A stretch of DNA of 64,000 nt from Antennarius striatus (lineage: Eukaryota > Chordata > Actinopteri > Lophiiformes > Antennariidae). Both the position numbers and the translations under genes were made by a program. Below the pieces are notes generated by a model, which was given only the letters and a program-made list of their open reading frames with translations, ran no database searches and was not told the origin of the DNA. The stretch covers positions 21,689,001 to 21,753,000 of the forward strand of contig NC_090779.1 in NCBI RefSeq assembly GCF_040054535.1. The letters run 5' to 3'. Of this stretch, positions 39,701-56,628 are shown piece after piece; within the stretch, counting starts at the first letter, position 1; each line of letters opens with the position of its first letter.

Positions 39701-40721
39701 AGAAGTGACTGGTTTTACTCTGACCTGGGATTCGTCGACATAAACTCTGTTGCCATGGTGTTTGAAGCAGCTGTAGAGTGTCCCGTTGTTGTGGAGGAAA
39801 CTCTCAAAATCCAGAGACAACTCTTCTCCCTCCGCTCCGCCTTCCTGTCAGAGTTCACAAAAAATCCACAAACACCAGCAATTGATTAAAATATCAAACA
39901 ACAGAATAACAAACAATACTGAATAAGTCCAATTTTTGTTGCAAACATTTCAGATGTCATAATTAGTACATGATGATCAAATGAAATATGTGAACTTATT
40001 TTTCCCCAAGCATGAACAAACATGGGTAAAAACTTTTGACCATCACGTTTGAGACACACAGTGTGAGCCTTACTAAGGCAGAGATCATGTTGTTAAGTTG
40101 TGGGTTGTCTTTTAATTTGTTTTCAACAGACATGACATGATCGATGTAACCTGATCAAAAATGAATGACAACCAGACATGCATTATTAATTTCTGAGTGA
40201 ATATTTAACTCACAGTAACTGGAGCTGCATTCAAAAGACATTCTTCTTCTTCTTTTTGTTCTTCTTTTTCTTCTTCTTCTTTTTCTTCTTCTTCTTCTTC
40301 TTCATCTCTTTTCACAATTCTGTCATCACTTTTTAGAGACTGGATGTCTACAGTGTGACTGTGACTCGCTGCTTCCTCCTCTGCCTGAAATGACAGGAAA
40401 CAGCAGTCAAGATTTAAAACCACAGAAGAAGAATTCACATCTGGTAACACCTAGTCTGGCAAAACAAATTTTATAAAATCATAATTAAGATCTGCAGTAG
40501 TACAAAATGTCATTAATTACATGTGAGGCTGCCCAGTGACTGACCCATTCCCTTGATACCACCAGATAGTCCTGTGGAGCTCAGCCTCCCTAAATGTTCA
40601 CCTGTAGGGTGTCGTCGCTCCGTCCTGCAGGTGTAGCTGACCGGTCGGGTTCGGGCTCAGCCTCCTGGACCTCTAGCCTTTCTGGCTGGGGGGCCTCTGT
40701 GACGGACGCTCCGCTGCCCAT
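34550..40721 (-). CDS. kinesin-14 (C-terminal motor) protein with an unusual N-terminal half (complete, 791 aa)
   Basis: This is a C-terminal-motor kinesin, expected to move toward microtubule minus ends using ATP. Fourteen exons were chained: 40602-40721, 40214-40384, 39725-39844, 39162-39224, 38980-39093, 38801-38914, 38520-38686, 37604-38264, 37287-37429, 36577-36637, 35964-36172, 35695-35881, 35103-35198, 34550-34699, in total 2376 bp. The motor spans about residues 462-780: neck [13 protein letters not shown]-loop GQTGSGKT, switch I HSSRSH, switch II DLAGSE and [14 protein letters not shown] coiled coil occupies about 292-460. The N-terminus MGSGAS fits an N-myristoylation signal and has a strong Kozak context. 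A glutamate/lysine run follows at about 68-88. Residues 98-290 form a conserved-looking region with [42 protein letters not shown] and a UBA/CUE-like [21 protein letters not shown] stretch. KIFC1, KIFC2 and KIFC3 do not share this N-terminus as I know them; the ortholog was not named. Confidence 0.88.
34870..35045 (-). mobile_element. tRNA-Ala-headed SINE in the last kinesin intron
   Basis: On the minus strand the copy begins with a tRNA-like head at 34973-35045. The body follows, with ACTGGAGCCAGTGTCTACTG, AGCCAGTCCCAAACCCAGAT and GCAGCAGGAACGGCATCCGG, a text common in fish SINEs. It lies between exons 13 and 14, starting about 58 bp into the intron. Confidence 0.6.
34973..35045 (-). pseudogene. 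tRNA-Ala(CGC)-like pseudogene / SINE head
   Basis: The 73-nt segment reads GGGGATGTAATTCAAGGGTA at its 5' end, then GCATGCTTCGCACGTATGC in the anticodon arm (anticodon CGC) and a B-box-like GGCTTCAATCCC. The acceptor-stem 3' strand is mismatched, so it is not a functional tRNA. It forms the head of a SINE. Confidence 0.6.
36650..36736. repeat. long (CA)n microsatellite abutting the kinesin exon 10 acceptor
   Basis: About 40 CA dinucleotides with a few interruptions. On the kinesin transcript this is a UG tract ending about a dozen bases before the AG of exon 10 (exon starts at 36637), so it replaces most of the normal pyrimidine tract. Confidence 0.95.
40240..40305 (-). repeat. coding triplet repeat (GAA/GAG) in the kinesin acidic tract
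   Basis: A TTC/TTT-rich run on the plus strand encodes runs of glutamate broken by lysine or glutamine in kinesin exon 2. The reading frame is maintained through it. Length is likely polymorphic. Confidence 0.85.
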
Positions 40722-41946
40722 CCTGACACCCAGACAGTGGAAGACAAGACCGCTGGGACAGGTGAGAACAGGTGTAATCTGACACGCCTGCCTGTCACAC
40801 AAAGCTGTGGCTCCAACACAAAAAACAGTATGTTGAACACACTGAGAGGTAACGTGAACAGTAAAACATGCCATTTTAAAGGGAGATAAACTCCAATATT
40901 TAATTATTCTAAAACTAAGCATCAGAATCTTTAGATCTTTTATTATGATTTTAATTATTGGTATTATACTTTACAGTAAAAGATAAAATTACAAATTTTC
41001 TATTTCTGATCATTAGGTGTATCTTTATGTTTTTCTCTTCTTGTCCCCAAATTATTTATAGCTAAATCCTGATTGTCTCAGAATGACTGAAAAAAGATGA
41101 TTTGAGCCAATCATCCCTCACCTCCCAGGAACCAGCAGCTCTGGATATGAAAGGGGTTCAAATGGGCAATAAATCCAATGATATAAAATGATGTTTAGTA
41201 ATATTTAATAGAGGTTGGGGTGGATTGAGGCTCTGTTCTCAGTGTCTTGTTGGTTGCTTTGGTTCTGGAGGTTAAAGCAGAAGTTTATGAGAAACATTCC
41301 ACCAGCATCTCTGTACAACTCAAAGGATTAATGTGTTATTGATTAGTTTCTTTCATTTCAAAGTCTTACTGCCAAGACCCGGTCAGTGTTTCTGATCAGA
41401 ATCCTATAGATCCAACCACACAAGTTATGATTCTGTCCCGATTAGGCCAATGGAGTCCTCAGTCCTGTCTGCGCACAAAGTACTACGACAAATCATGCTC
41501 TAAAACTGTCGGTCATTAGATGATATATTGTTAGCTATGCATTGCTTTTGTCAAGGCTCGAACAGGACCGGTGGTCAGAACCCAAAAGTATGACAGTGAA
41601 ACAGGAAAAATCAACAAGATAATAATAGTCCAGAGAAGTGAATGCTTTAAGGTTAACAGTGCTGGTTGAGACGTAGAGAGGGTAGAAACATTCACATTTG
41701 AAACAGTGCTTTACTGCCTCTGTAAAAATTAAAAATGTCCCTGAAAGTGAGTCGACATGTGAAACAGCATCACTGCCTTGAACGAGGAAGCTGTGAAACA
41801 GCTGTAGATCAAATACCAAAAATGGAACATACTGTCGGCTTCATCCTCAGGTGTCAGAGTAAAATAGGTTTAGTCAACCGCCCTTTCTTTCCCCGTCCTA
41901 TTTAGAAAGGAAAAACCACTGAGAAAAGAAAGTGAGGAAAAACTAA

Positions 41947-41952
41947 TTTATT
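41947..41952 (-). terminator. candidate polyadenylation signal AATAAA for chrna7
   Basis: Canonical AATAAA on the minus strand about 360 nt downstream of the chrna7 stop codon, beyond the 3' UTR minisatellite. Confidence 0.45.
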
Positions 41953-42139
41953 ATATTTTAATGTAAGAGGCATTTAACACGGGTTCCAGTGAAATCGTTA
42001 CAACAACAACATATACAAACAGACCACACCCACTTGTTTTTGTGCAGGAAACCTGCGGTCAGCTCAGAATTAGCAGTGGTCACCCAATCAGATCAAACGA
42101 CAAATTCTTATCGGAATTCTGGGAAACAGTCCATTAGTA

Positions 42140-42299
42140 TCAGGGTCAACAGGTTTCAGGGTCAGGAGGTGTCAGGGTCAACAGGTTTCAGGGTCAGGAG
42201 GTGTCAGGGTCAATAGGTATCAGGGTCAGGAGGTGTCACAGTCAATAGGTATCAGGGTCAGGAGGTGTCAGGGTCAATAGGTGTCAGCATCAGCTGTCA
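42140..42299. repeat. 16-bp minisatellite arranged as 32-bp dimers, chrna7 3' UTR
   Basis: Five higher-order units start at 42140, 42172, 42204, 42236 and 42268. Each is 32 bp and is made of two related 16-bp halves, TCAGGGTCAACAGGTT and TCAGGGTCAGGAGGTG, with few changes. The array ends about 11 bp from the chrna7 stop codon. Confidence 0.92.
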
Positions 42300-42309
42300 G
42301 TTCTCCTCT

Positions 42310-47526
<5,217 letters not shown>

Positions 47527-47662
47527 CTTCTGTCGCTAAAACCAGAAGTGACAGATTTCTCTTGAATGACAGAACACAGCGAGGGAGAAGAGGACAGAGA
47601 CGTAGAGGGGGAGAAGCTCCACCCCCAAAAAACCTCAAAAGGAAATTCAACAGTTGAAGAGG

Positions 47663-47664
<2 letters not shown>

Positions 47665-47736
<72 letters not shown>

Positions 47737-47742
47737 GTGTAG
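47665..47742. repeat. (GT)n microsatellite upstream of chrna7
   Basis: About 38 GT dinucleotides with two interruptions, about 140-215 bp upstream of the chrna7 start codon, hence in or near its promoter. Confidence 0.95.
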
Positions 47743-47984
47743 AGAAGCACGTGATCCGATGTTGTTTTTAAAGAAAAACTGAAGTATTCAATAATTTCTG
47801 CTGTTTTCATATTCAAACTGTGTTATTTATTAACTGTAGTATGCATAAATGTACTATAAAAATACAGTTTTATAGAAATTTTAGTGTTTATAAAATAAAA
47901 TGTTGCTGTCAACCAGTAAAAGAAATTTTTCGGAAAACTGTTACTGCATGTTTGAAGAAGGACACAGCAATGCCCGGCTCATAC

Positions 47985-48060
47985 TGCAAATGTTTCGGCC
48001 CAAACAGGTGTTGAACCAGGGACTTCCGGTCCCCAGTCCAAGACTTAGAGGACTGAACTA
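47985..48060 (-). mobile_element. tRNA-like SINE head (acanthomorph SINE type)
   Basis: Minus-strand text GGCAGCAGTAGTTCAGTCC, then GACTTGGACTGGGG-like and CCTGGTTCAACACC, resembles the tRNA-derived head of a common spiny-rayed-fish SINE. Between it and the tRNA-Thr lies another weak head-like stretch, GGTAGCTCAATCTCAGTCCA, near 48190-48212. Confidence 0.5.
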
Positions 48061-48225
48061 CTGCTGCCAAGAATGGCATAAAGGTCTTGCACCCCATATC
48101 CAAATGATGGGATTGTGCACCTACTGAGACAACCAGGGAGCCCTGGGCTTTGGTCCACACTAGACCTGCACCTTCCAGCCCCAAAGTCAACTATGGACTG
48201 AGATTGAGCTACCTATCTGGTCGCA

Positions 48226-48296
48226 GGCACGGATGGGGTTTGAACCCATGATCTTCGGTTTACAAGACCGACGCCTTACCACTCGGCCACCGCGCC
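48226..48296 (-). tRNA. tRNA-Thr (anticodon TGT)
   Basis: The 71-nt sequence folds as a full cloverleaf. The acceptor stem GGCGCGG/CCGTGCC has one G-U pair. The D stem is GCC/GGC. The anticodon arm is TCGGT-CTTGTAA-ACCGA with anticodon TGT. The T arm is ATGGG-TTCAAAC-CCCAT. The A box TGGCCGAGTGG and B box GGTTCAAACCC are intact. It closely matches the vertebrate tRNA-Thr family starting GGCGCGGTGGCC. No T-run terminator follows directly, and SINE-like sequence continues 3', so it may be a very well preserved SINE head rather than an independent gene. Confidence 0.75.
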
Positions 48297-48850
48297 TGTT
48301 TGTGTGGCAGAAATATTTGTGAGTCAGTCCTTACATGGGTGTTCACCAGTGGGGCTGGTGGAAACCTTTCTAAGTGGGATTGTGCTGTATTATTTGACAT
48401 TACATGTCAGCAGCATTCTCTGATTGTTTTCTCCATTCCCCTTTCCATGCTCCCCTAACCCCTGGGGCACTGTTTGGACCCAAAAGTGACATTTTTGTTT
48501 TTATGTGTTTCTCTCCCCCAATAAATCAGTCAGTTAAAAGGCTAAATTTTTTAAAATTTTCCAGTAATTTTCTTTCTTTCTTTTCTAAATTCCTTCATGC
48601 CTGTCATCGGAAGTGTATAGAATAGCATTTCACTGTGTACACACAATACCTGATAGGATCAAAAATGGTCCAATTGACTGCCATTATAACCCTCGGGGGA
48701 CCTATTAAAATGGCTACACACAGACTCCCGATTATCTGTTACTGACCCAGCCATTCTTTCTTTCTGGATCAGATCAGACAAACATCATTATGATTTAATG
48801 CAAACAGATGAAAGCATGAAAAATACAATACTACTCTACAGAGACAACAA

Positions 48851-48864
48851 CACCCCCCCCCCCA
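48851..48864 (+). repeat. poly(C) tract
   Basis: A run of about 13 C interrupted only near its start, within intergenic sequence. No function is suggested. Confidence 0.8.
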
Positions 48865-49328
48865 CAATTACAACATGAAGTCTTTAACTGGCAGAAATCT
48901 CCAGTAGTCCTCTGCCTTCACTGGTTGGTTTAAGTTTTTATAAGTAAATGTGATTAGTCCATAAAATATGACTCCAAACAGCCTTTAATAAAGTCTTTTT
49001 TTAAAAGTGTAATCTCCCTTTGACACAAAAAGATCACCAGTTGCCCTGACAACAATGTGGCTTCAGACACTTTTTACATGTTTAAAACTGACAATCCTTT
49101 CATTAGATGAATGATTTTGATTCACTGGATGAAATCCCATGAACTGTTTCCAGCAGCTGCATGTTTCCTCCCTAATAATTAACAAAGATAGTTAGAATTA
49201 TAACACCCCAGCCCACCCCCCCGAGGTCAGGTCCCAGCTTGTACAGCTCCAGATGGATGGAGGGTTCTTCAATCAAGAGTAGTTTTGTGTCTTAATGTAA
49301 TTGTTGACACCATGTGGTGATATTAATA

Positions 49329-49334
49329 TTTATT
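49329..49334 (-). terminator. candidate polyadenylation signal AATAAA for spg11
   Basis: Canonical AATAAA on the minus strand about 100 nt downstream of the spg11 stop codon, implying a short 3' UTR. Confidence 0.6.
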
Positions 49335-49432
49335 TTACAAACAGATTATATTAAGCACTGGTTTTGTGAGAAGAAAATGAATTAATGTCCACAGATGGTT
49401 TTCATTGTCCACGTTGACCCGTTTGCCTAGTT

Positions 49433-52400
49433 TCATCTGGGCAGCCTGTCGTTCAGGTAGCTGGAGGTCTTGGCGTCTTGCAGCAGCGTTTTGGTGACGT
49501 CATACAGATTGTTCTGGAAGGCCAGTCTGTAGCGGCTGCACACGTCATCACAGTACATGAGCAGACGCTTGGCGTTGGACGTGATGCTGCTGGGAGCGCC
49601 GTCAAGCCTGAAACAGACATATGATCATCAGGTCATGCTCTGATTGGTGGAGATGCTCTGTGGTCTCCTGACTTACTTTTTGAAAATATCCTCGAACAGA
49701 CTGGAGGGAAGCGGACGGAGGCGTTTCAGCTCCTCCAGGTACACAAAGTCTCCTTTCAGGATCACCCTCTGGTACAAAATCTCTGCCCAGTCTGGACTGT
49801 AGTTGTAAGCCTCGGACACCACAAATACCTGACAGACACACATCGACCAATCAGCACAGTTATTACCTCACTGTTTCTATTGGCTCACACTCATCCAAGC
49901 TCAGATCTGAGTTGGTCATTTCATCTTCGGCTTTCACAACGCCTACTGTCGTACTCCTGGCTCAGGGGTAGGACATGGACAAACCTGATAGACTCGGGGC
50001 AGTGAGATGACGACAGTCAGCAGCTCAGCAGGCCGCAGGTTTACGATGCGCAGCTCTGATCCGTGGTTCAGGAAATGAAGCTGAAGGGTAACAAGCTTAG
50101 CCATCCGAACACAGCGACTAGCCTGACGCACACACGAGTCCTGTGCGCACACACAGACACACACAGACACACAGTTGATGCCAGTGGCGTGGGATCTTAA
50201 AGCAACCTGGGATTGACACTCATTCATTTACCTTGGAGAAGCTCTCTGCAGCGTCCTTCAGCAGAGCCAATGCCATTTCCAGTGAGCTCTTCAGATCAGG
50301 AGTAACTACTGCCAAGAACAAAACCAGCTCACAACGCAGTCCGACCAGGTTAACTAAAGGGTTCTTATCTGTTAGCGTTGCACTAGCTCACCCCAGGCCT
50401 GAGACTCGATCATCTTCAGCTGCGTTCTGGCCGCCATTTCGTGGTTTTCTCCGATCTCCCGTCTCATGCTAAAACACAGCGCCACCATGTTGTGTTTCTC
50501 GCTGTCTGCAGGCAGGCAACGCTTGATGTAATCCAGCAGCGCCGCCTTCAGACTGGAGGTCTGCAGCCGTTAGAATGATTCACATCGTGTTATTGGTAAA
50601 AAGGCTTCACCACCTTGAGTTCCTTAACAAGCTAGATACCAGAACATTTTCAGTTTCAATTTCCTGAACCAATCATTGCATCTGATTTACAGACTCCAAT
50701 CCCCTAGCAGCAGCTGAGCTTTAGTCTAATCCATTTCACTGTGTGAACCTGGACTCTGCTTGAAGGCTTTAAGAAGTGTTAAGGAGCTGTCATGTAACCA
50801 TCGTTATTTGTCAGTTGTGTGTCTGTTTCCACCTGTCCTCTCTCCATGACCAGTTTCTTCCTCAGAAGGATCTCAAAGCAGTGGTTCTGAATCAGCAGGT
50901 CGACGATGTACGTCATCTCGTTGTACCTGTGGATTCCTATCAGCAGACGAACCTCCAAACAGACGAGAGAACAGCGTCATTGAGCTGAAATTACAAACAA
51001 CCACCAAACAGATTGCATCTCCATGAGAGATGACCTGAGGGTCGGTGGGCGGGGCTTACCATTAGGCTGTAATGTTCTCCTGGGGCGAGGTAGGTGTGGC
51101 TCAGGTGACGTGCGACTTGGAGGACTCTGACAATCCCCTCCATGTTACAGATGAGACTGAAGCAGTCGTGAGCCACGATGAGCAGCTCTACAACTGCAAG
51201 AGACAAGAAGGAGTTTCCAGACTTTGAATCCACTCATGTAGATTCAAGTATTTTATTTAAGGACACCATTTCTCCAAAATAGGACGTACTACAATCCAGG
51301 TCCCTCAGTGGAACGGTGTTGAGGTTTTCTAGCAGTTTGACTCCCACCAGGTTTGGATCTTCACATATTTTGATGAGCTGGACCAGAGAGTCGCGACCCT
51401 CTGACACCCTGAACATCTGCCCCTCTGCTGGGACAAACAAGCAAGTTACTACCTGGGATTTAATCCTATATATTTTAAGTAATTTCATGTCATATTAGCT
51501 TTTCAAAATAAAAGCTAATAAATGACAAAATTGTGAACTCCAGTCCAGAACTACTTCAAAAGCCCAAACGTCTCACCGGGCTGCAGCTCCTGGGTGGAGG
51601 CCAGCAGCGTCTGGACCACAGCAGAGGAGACCAGCTCGGCCACAGAGTCTGCAGACAGACCCTGAGCTCTGATGAAGGCCTGAGCCTTCCTGAAGCGCTC
51701 CGGCAGCTCCGACAGCAGCAGCTTCTCCAGAACCGAGCTGGGTTCCTCTCTGCAGATCTGACCAAAGGAACACTGCAGCTCCTGAGACACAACGTGGAGA
51801 CGATGTTCAGGACAGCACAGCAATCCGGCCGGATAAAACCATTACAGTAACTGGGTGGGACTGGTTGATACCTTGGACAGCTGGTAGAGACTGAGGATTT
51901 GCTTGCAGTATTTGTTGCCGTGGCGACACTGGTCCACCAGTTTCTGGAGTTGGATGGCGACCTCGTCGTCAGGCGAGGGGAGCATCGTGTATGATATCAG
52001 GCTGCTGACGGAGGCGGCTGGAGGGGAGAGATGGTTAGAGGAGCTGCCATCATGGAGGCAGATTAAACCTCAGCTGAGTATGGTGAAAGTGGGGGGGTCT
52101 TACAGTGAGTCATGGTCGTCCCCCCCTCCGTCTCTGGAGCTTCCTCCGGCGCTTCAGGCCGCAGGTCTCCAGAAGCCAGGCCTCGGCAGCGCAACGCAAT
52201 CCACACATCTGGGTGATGCAGGGAGAAGTAGCGACAGACGCGACTGGCTTCATGAATACTCCCATCATCTAACAAACAGCCAATCAAAGCAGTCAGGACA
52301 GTCGTCTCCTCCGGGCTCAGCTCCTGCTGCTCCTCAGAGGGAGCTGGGACTCGCTCCACACGGAGATACTCCTCAGTGTTCAGGACTGACGTGTTGGAGA

Positions 52401-55400
52401 GTTCCATCATGAATGACTCATACGTGTTCATTTCAGGTGTGATGGTGGGAGGCGGCAGGTTGAAAACGCTCTCCTTCTCCATGGAAACGGTGAGGACGCG
52501 CTGTCGGATCCGTCCGACCCACAGCTTCTTCTCCAGCTTCTCCAACTGGTCCACAGGAACTGGGCTGAGGAGAGAGAGCCAATGGGCTGTGAGGCAGAGC
52601 AGCAGGCAGTGTTCCTGGACGTCCGTCAGCTCGCTCTGAGACGCTCCAGTCCCAGGTTCAGTCTGGGACAGGAAGAACTGGAAGGCTGATTCTGGATCAG
52701 TGCCTTCTGCCTTCAGCTGATCCTGACATCTCCTCCAGAAACAGACCCGAGTCTCCAACCTTTTCCATTGTGATCTGGACTTCTGGGAGTTTACTTCCTG
52801 CTGGAGCTACACGGAGACAACATGGATATAACACATATTGGATAATTATCTCAAATGAAGACAGGTATGTTAATAATTTTACATTTACTGATGAAATCAT
52901 CCCTTTACAGAAACATTTCTTTGAAATAAAGGATGAATGTAAAGCTCCTCAACCCTCTATAGCACATATGTCAAACTCAAGGCCCAAGGGGCCAAATGTG
53001 GCCCACCACATCATTTTATGTTCTGTGGGTTTCATAACCTGACAAATTAAAAAGATTAATGTTATAACAGAGAAACAAACATTTATTCTGTGTAACTGTA
53101 ATGTTTATAAATTGAATAAGTAATAAATTCAGTTATTTAACATTAAGGAGTAGATACACTTATTTTACATTACATAGAGTTACATTTAGTTACATTTATC
53201 AGTAACATCTGATCCTTTGAGTAAAGCCATTATGCTGATGTGGCCCTGGGTGAAAATGAGTTTGACACCCATGTTCTATAGGGACAAATAACTAAATACA
53301 AAGGAGCACTTTTAATTCATCATTGCAGTATACCCGTAGGCCTCATATACGTATGTGTGTGTAAATACATGTATGTAGAAACAGACATTTCTCTTATACA
53401 TGCATATATATTTGTATACCCATATATATACACAATACACACACACACACACATACAGTGAGAATATTATTTCTACACTGTTCAGCTGAAAGTGTTAACT
53501 ACATAAATAAAGTGAGTGGATCGGACCTGGCTGAGCAGCAGGCGCTGGACGGACAGCCCAGCCAGCAGCGCCACCTGTCGGGCCTGGCTGTAGCACCCCC
53601 TCTCCTGCAGAGCATCCACAGCAGCCTGGAACTCCTCCTGCTGTACGGAGGGAGAAGCGCACTGCAGCAGCCTGGGAGACAGGCTGACCCCTGACCCCTG
53701 TAGCAACTGACTTAGCTGACTCAGCTTCCTGAAGTCTGGCCCTACAGTCGAACACAACAGCGTCACCCGAGCTGCTTCAGCATGAGATCGGTTTAAATCG
53801 TGACTGATTGTTCAATCTCACCGTTGGATTTTAGGAGTTTATCAACGTCTGCCAAGAGCTGCAGCAGCCGGTGGAGGTCATACTGGGAGGAGCAGCACTG
53901 CAGCAACAAGAGGAGCAGGACGGAGGCCTGGCTCTCCACCCACTGTAGGGGGAGTTCGCTGGGGGGCCCTGGGCTCCCGTTTCTCAGCTACATGAGAGAA
54001 AGCAATGAAATTAAAGATGGAGCAGAACGCTGCAGCAATGTTTTACTGTGAGGCTCCAGAAATGTCTGAACTAAAACACTTCACCTGACACCATTAAAAC
54101 GTATTCTTCCCTCACATTTTACCCGTGACTCCCTTTATTTTATTCTATTCAATGTAGAGGAGAAAATAAAAAACATAGAAGACTGTTTCTTACGGCGATG
54201 AGTGTCCTTTGGAAGTCCAGCAGCTTAGCTTTGGCCTCGGAGAAGTTTCTGTAGTCACAACACAACTCAAACATCCTCAGCACCAACGCCAGAGGACAGT
54301 CCTGACAGACAGAACCAGAAGTGTTGAATGAGTCAAGAACCATTCATGTCAGGAAAGGAAAAAAGTCTAGTAGAAAAGCCACATTCAGTAGAAGCCCTTA
54401 TAATATTTACTTGTTACTAACTGTAATAGAGTTAATTTAAACAGTAGTAAAACCTGTAGCAGTTATACTTTTATTATATATCAGTTGATCGTGTGTCTGC
54501 ATTAACAAACTGTAAAGCAACATGTCTCCATAAATGGGAGGATCTCTTCATCAGTGTTTCTTATGGGATCGTTATTTTTGTAGATTTCTTTCACAAAATC
54601 TACAACCATCAGATGTGGAACCCCGTCCCAATCCATCTGCATCTTTTTTAAATTTGTTTGTGTATTTGTGTGACAGAACAAATTTTCCCCAAACATGGAG
54701 ACGTAACAGATTCTGGAAGATGTCAAGGACGTCGCCAGAGAAACTGTCCTGATTATAAACAAGAAGGACAGAGCGCTGATCCAGAGTCCTCTGAACAACT
54801 ATGACTACCGTTAATTTTAGCGTTTTTACCCTCTGGAAGAGCTCAAAGCCTCGGAGGAGGGGCCTGACTAGGCCCCGCCCCAGCAGCATCCGCCAGATGA
54901 TTGAGAGGTCATGCAATGACCATTCATGGTGCTGGGGGGCTTCAACCAGGTGGGAGGTAGCTTCTGCAGCGACGACATCATCAACTGAGGTCAACACCCA
55001 CACGCAGAGACATGCCACTAGCTCCGCCTCCTGTCAATCAAACAGTCAGTGACACAGTTTAGAAATAAATTCAAATAAAGTTCCTGCTACATCCCAGTGA
55101 GTTCTGTTATTAAACAGATTGTTACCTGGTGACAGGATGAGATGACGGCTAGCGTTGGGCATCGCTGTACCACCGCCTCCTGCAGCAGATACCTGTAGGG
55201 CGACTTTTGCTCTTGGCTCTGCAGGAGCACCCGGAAGAGTTCCATGGGCTGCTTTGGGACCCCAGGGGCCTCCCTGGTGGTCAGAGTCTGGTCCTCAGAG
55301 CCGCCGTTCCTCCCCGAACTGTAAACCTGCAGGTCCTGAAACGCCAGACTCAGGTGGGCCTGCAGGCTGGGGCCAAACTGGGCCGCCAAGGACCTCACCT

Positions 55401-55681
55401 GGGGCAATAACAGAGAAAGTGACAGTTCTAACATGACTACAATGAAACAGTCCAAGCACCTGTCCAGAGGGGTGCTGTAGTGTAAAGTTAAAGGTGTGTG
55501 AGGTCAGAGGTCAGTTCACCTGCTGTGCCGGGAAGTTATGCAACTGGACAAACACCAGGAAGTGGATGAACTGCCCATCATGAGCACAGTGGGAGGGGTA
55601 AACAGAGCTGAAGGTCAGACTGTGGAGCTGACAGAACTGGACGGGTAACGCCCACACCTGAGCCGCCTGGTACGATGACCT

Positions 55682-55745
<64 letters not shown>

Positions 55746-56580
55746 GTTCAAATGTATCTTTGACTGGCACCAGATTTATATTCAAACCAATATTGATTTA
55801 GCTTTTTATCAATTTTTTTGTTAGCCTGTTCTCTCAGGTGGGTTAAATGCTCACACTGTTAGCTTCAACGCTACAGTTAAGGTTTCATTTTAACGAGTGT
55901 AGTTAACATCTCTTCAGCTGGGATCTTGTGCAGACTTGGACTATATCATATGAACTGAATGTTTGTTTATTAAAGTAGCCTCCAGCTTTAAATCGGTCTC
56001 TTCTTCTTCAGGTGTTTAGCAGGTGACAGCAGCACCGTATCGCTGTGAAGCTCCAGAGATGATTGGCAGATCAAAAACACATTTAATGAAACTGACTAAG
56101 ATGATCTCTTAAATCTGTTAAATGCTAACATGATTACTATTACCCTCCCCACAGCCACAGAGAACATGATGACATCATCCGTGTGATGTGCAAATGATGT
56201 CATACCTGCTGATGTTCGTCTGCCTCAGTTGGTCCGTTACTGCAGCTTCAAGGCAGCCAATCAGCTCGTCTGCCACTCCGGGCTCCTCCTCTGCCAACTT
56301 CACCCCTTTATAGAAACGCAACAAAAGAGAGTTACTCAGGGGGGTGCAGACATTGTATGTGGGGTTGTGCAGATGTTGTGTTACCCAGAGTGTGTAGTTG
56401 TTGTGTAGAGGTGTGTGTGTTGTGATCCATGATGGCGTTCAGAGCAGCGACGTCGACCCTCAGCTTCAGGCTGCAGACGCCCAGCAGCTCGCAGAAACAA
56501 ACCGCCGCTGATGTCACCGAGGGGACGTTGAAAAGCTGCAGAGCCAACCTGTACACCTGCTGGACGCCCTGCTGCAGCCT

Positions 56581-56628
<48 letters not shown>

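Larger units (their letters stand above)
40722..42309. other. intergenic: kinesin promoter side and chrna7 3' flank
   Basis: No exon was recognised. The right-hand end (42140-42299) is a 16/32-bp minisatellite in the likely chrna7 3' UTR. An AATAAA on the minus strand at 41947-41952 could end chrna7 transcripts. The kinesin promoter should lie just above 40721; an in-frame open stretch extends upstream of its ATG without an obvious alternative start. Confidence 0.5.
47527..49432. other. intergenic: chrna7 promoter side, tRNA/SINE cluster, spg11 3' flank
   Basis: A long GT microsatellite at 47665-47742 lies 140 bp upstream of the chrna7 start. A cluster of tRNA-related sequence occupies 47985-48296. 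Positions 48400-48700 look like further interspersed repeat (AATGGTCCAATTGACTGCCA near 48665 is familiar from fish repeats) but no family was fixed. The part above 49250 should be the spg11 3' UTR. Confidence 0.5.

Noticed and set aside
42140-42299. Regular direct repeats considered as a CRISPR array
   Set aside because: Units are contiguous with no unique spacers and the genome is vertebrate; it is a minisatellite.
51903-52412. 169-aa plus-strand open frame
   Set aside because: It is antisense to the large exon of spg11 (52104-52806) and neighbouring exons; composition is explained by the opposite strand and no family features were seen.
54502-54798. 98-aa minus-strand open frame in a spg11 intron
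   Set aside because: It lies between the exons at 54194-54301 and 54830-55030. It looks protein-like by eye, but I could not match it to spatacsin or to any transposon protein, and inclusion would not fit human spatacsin.
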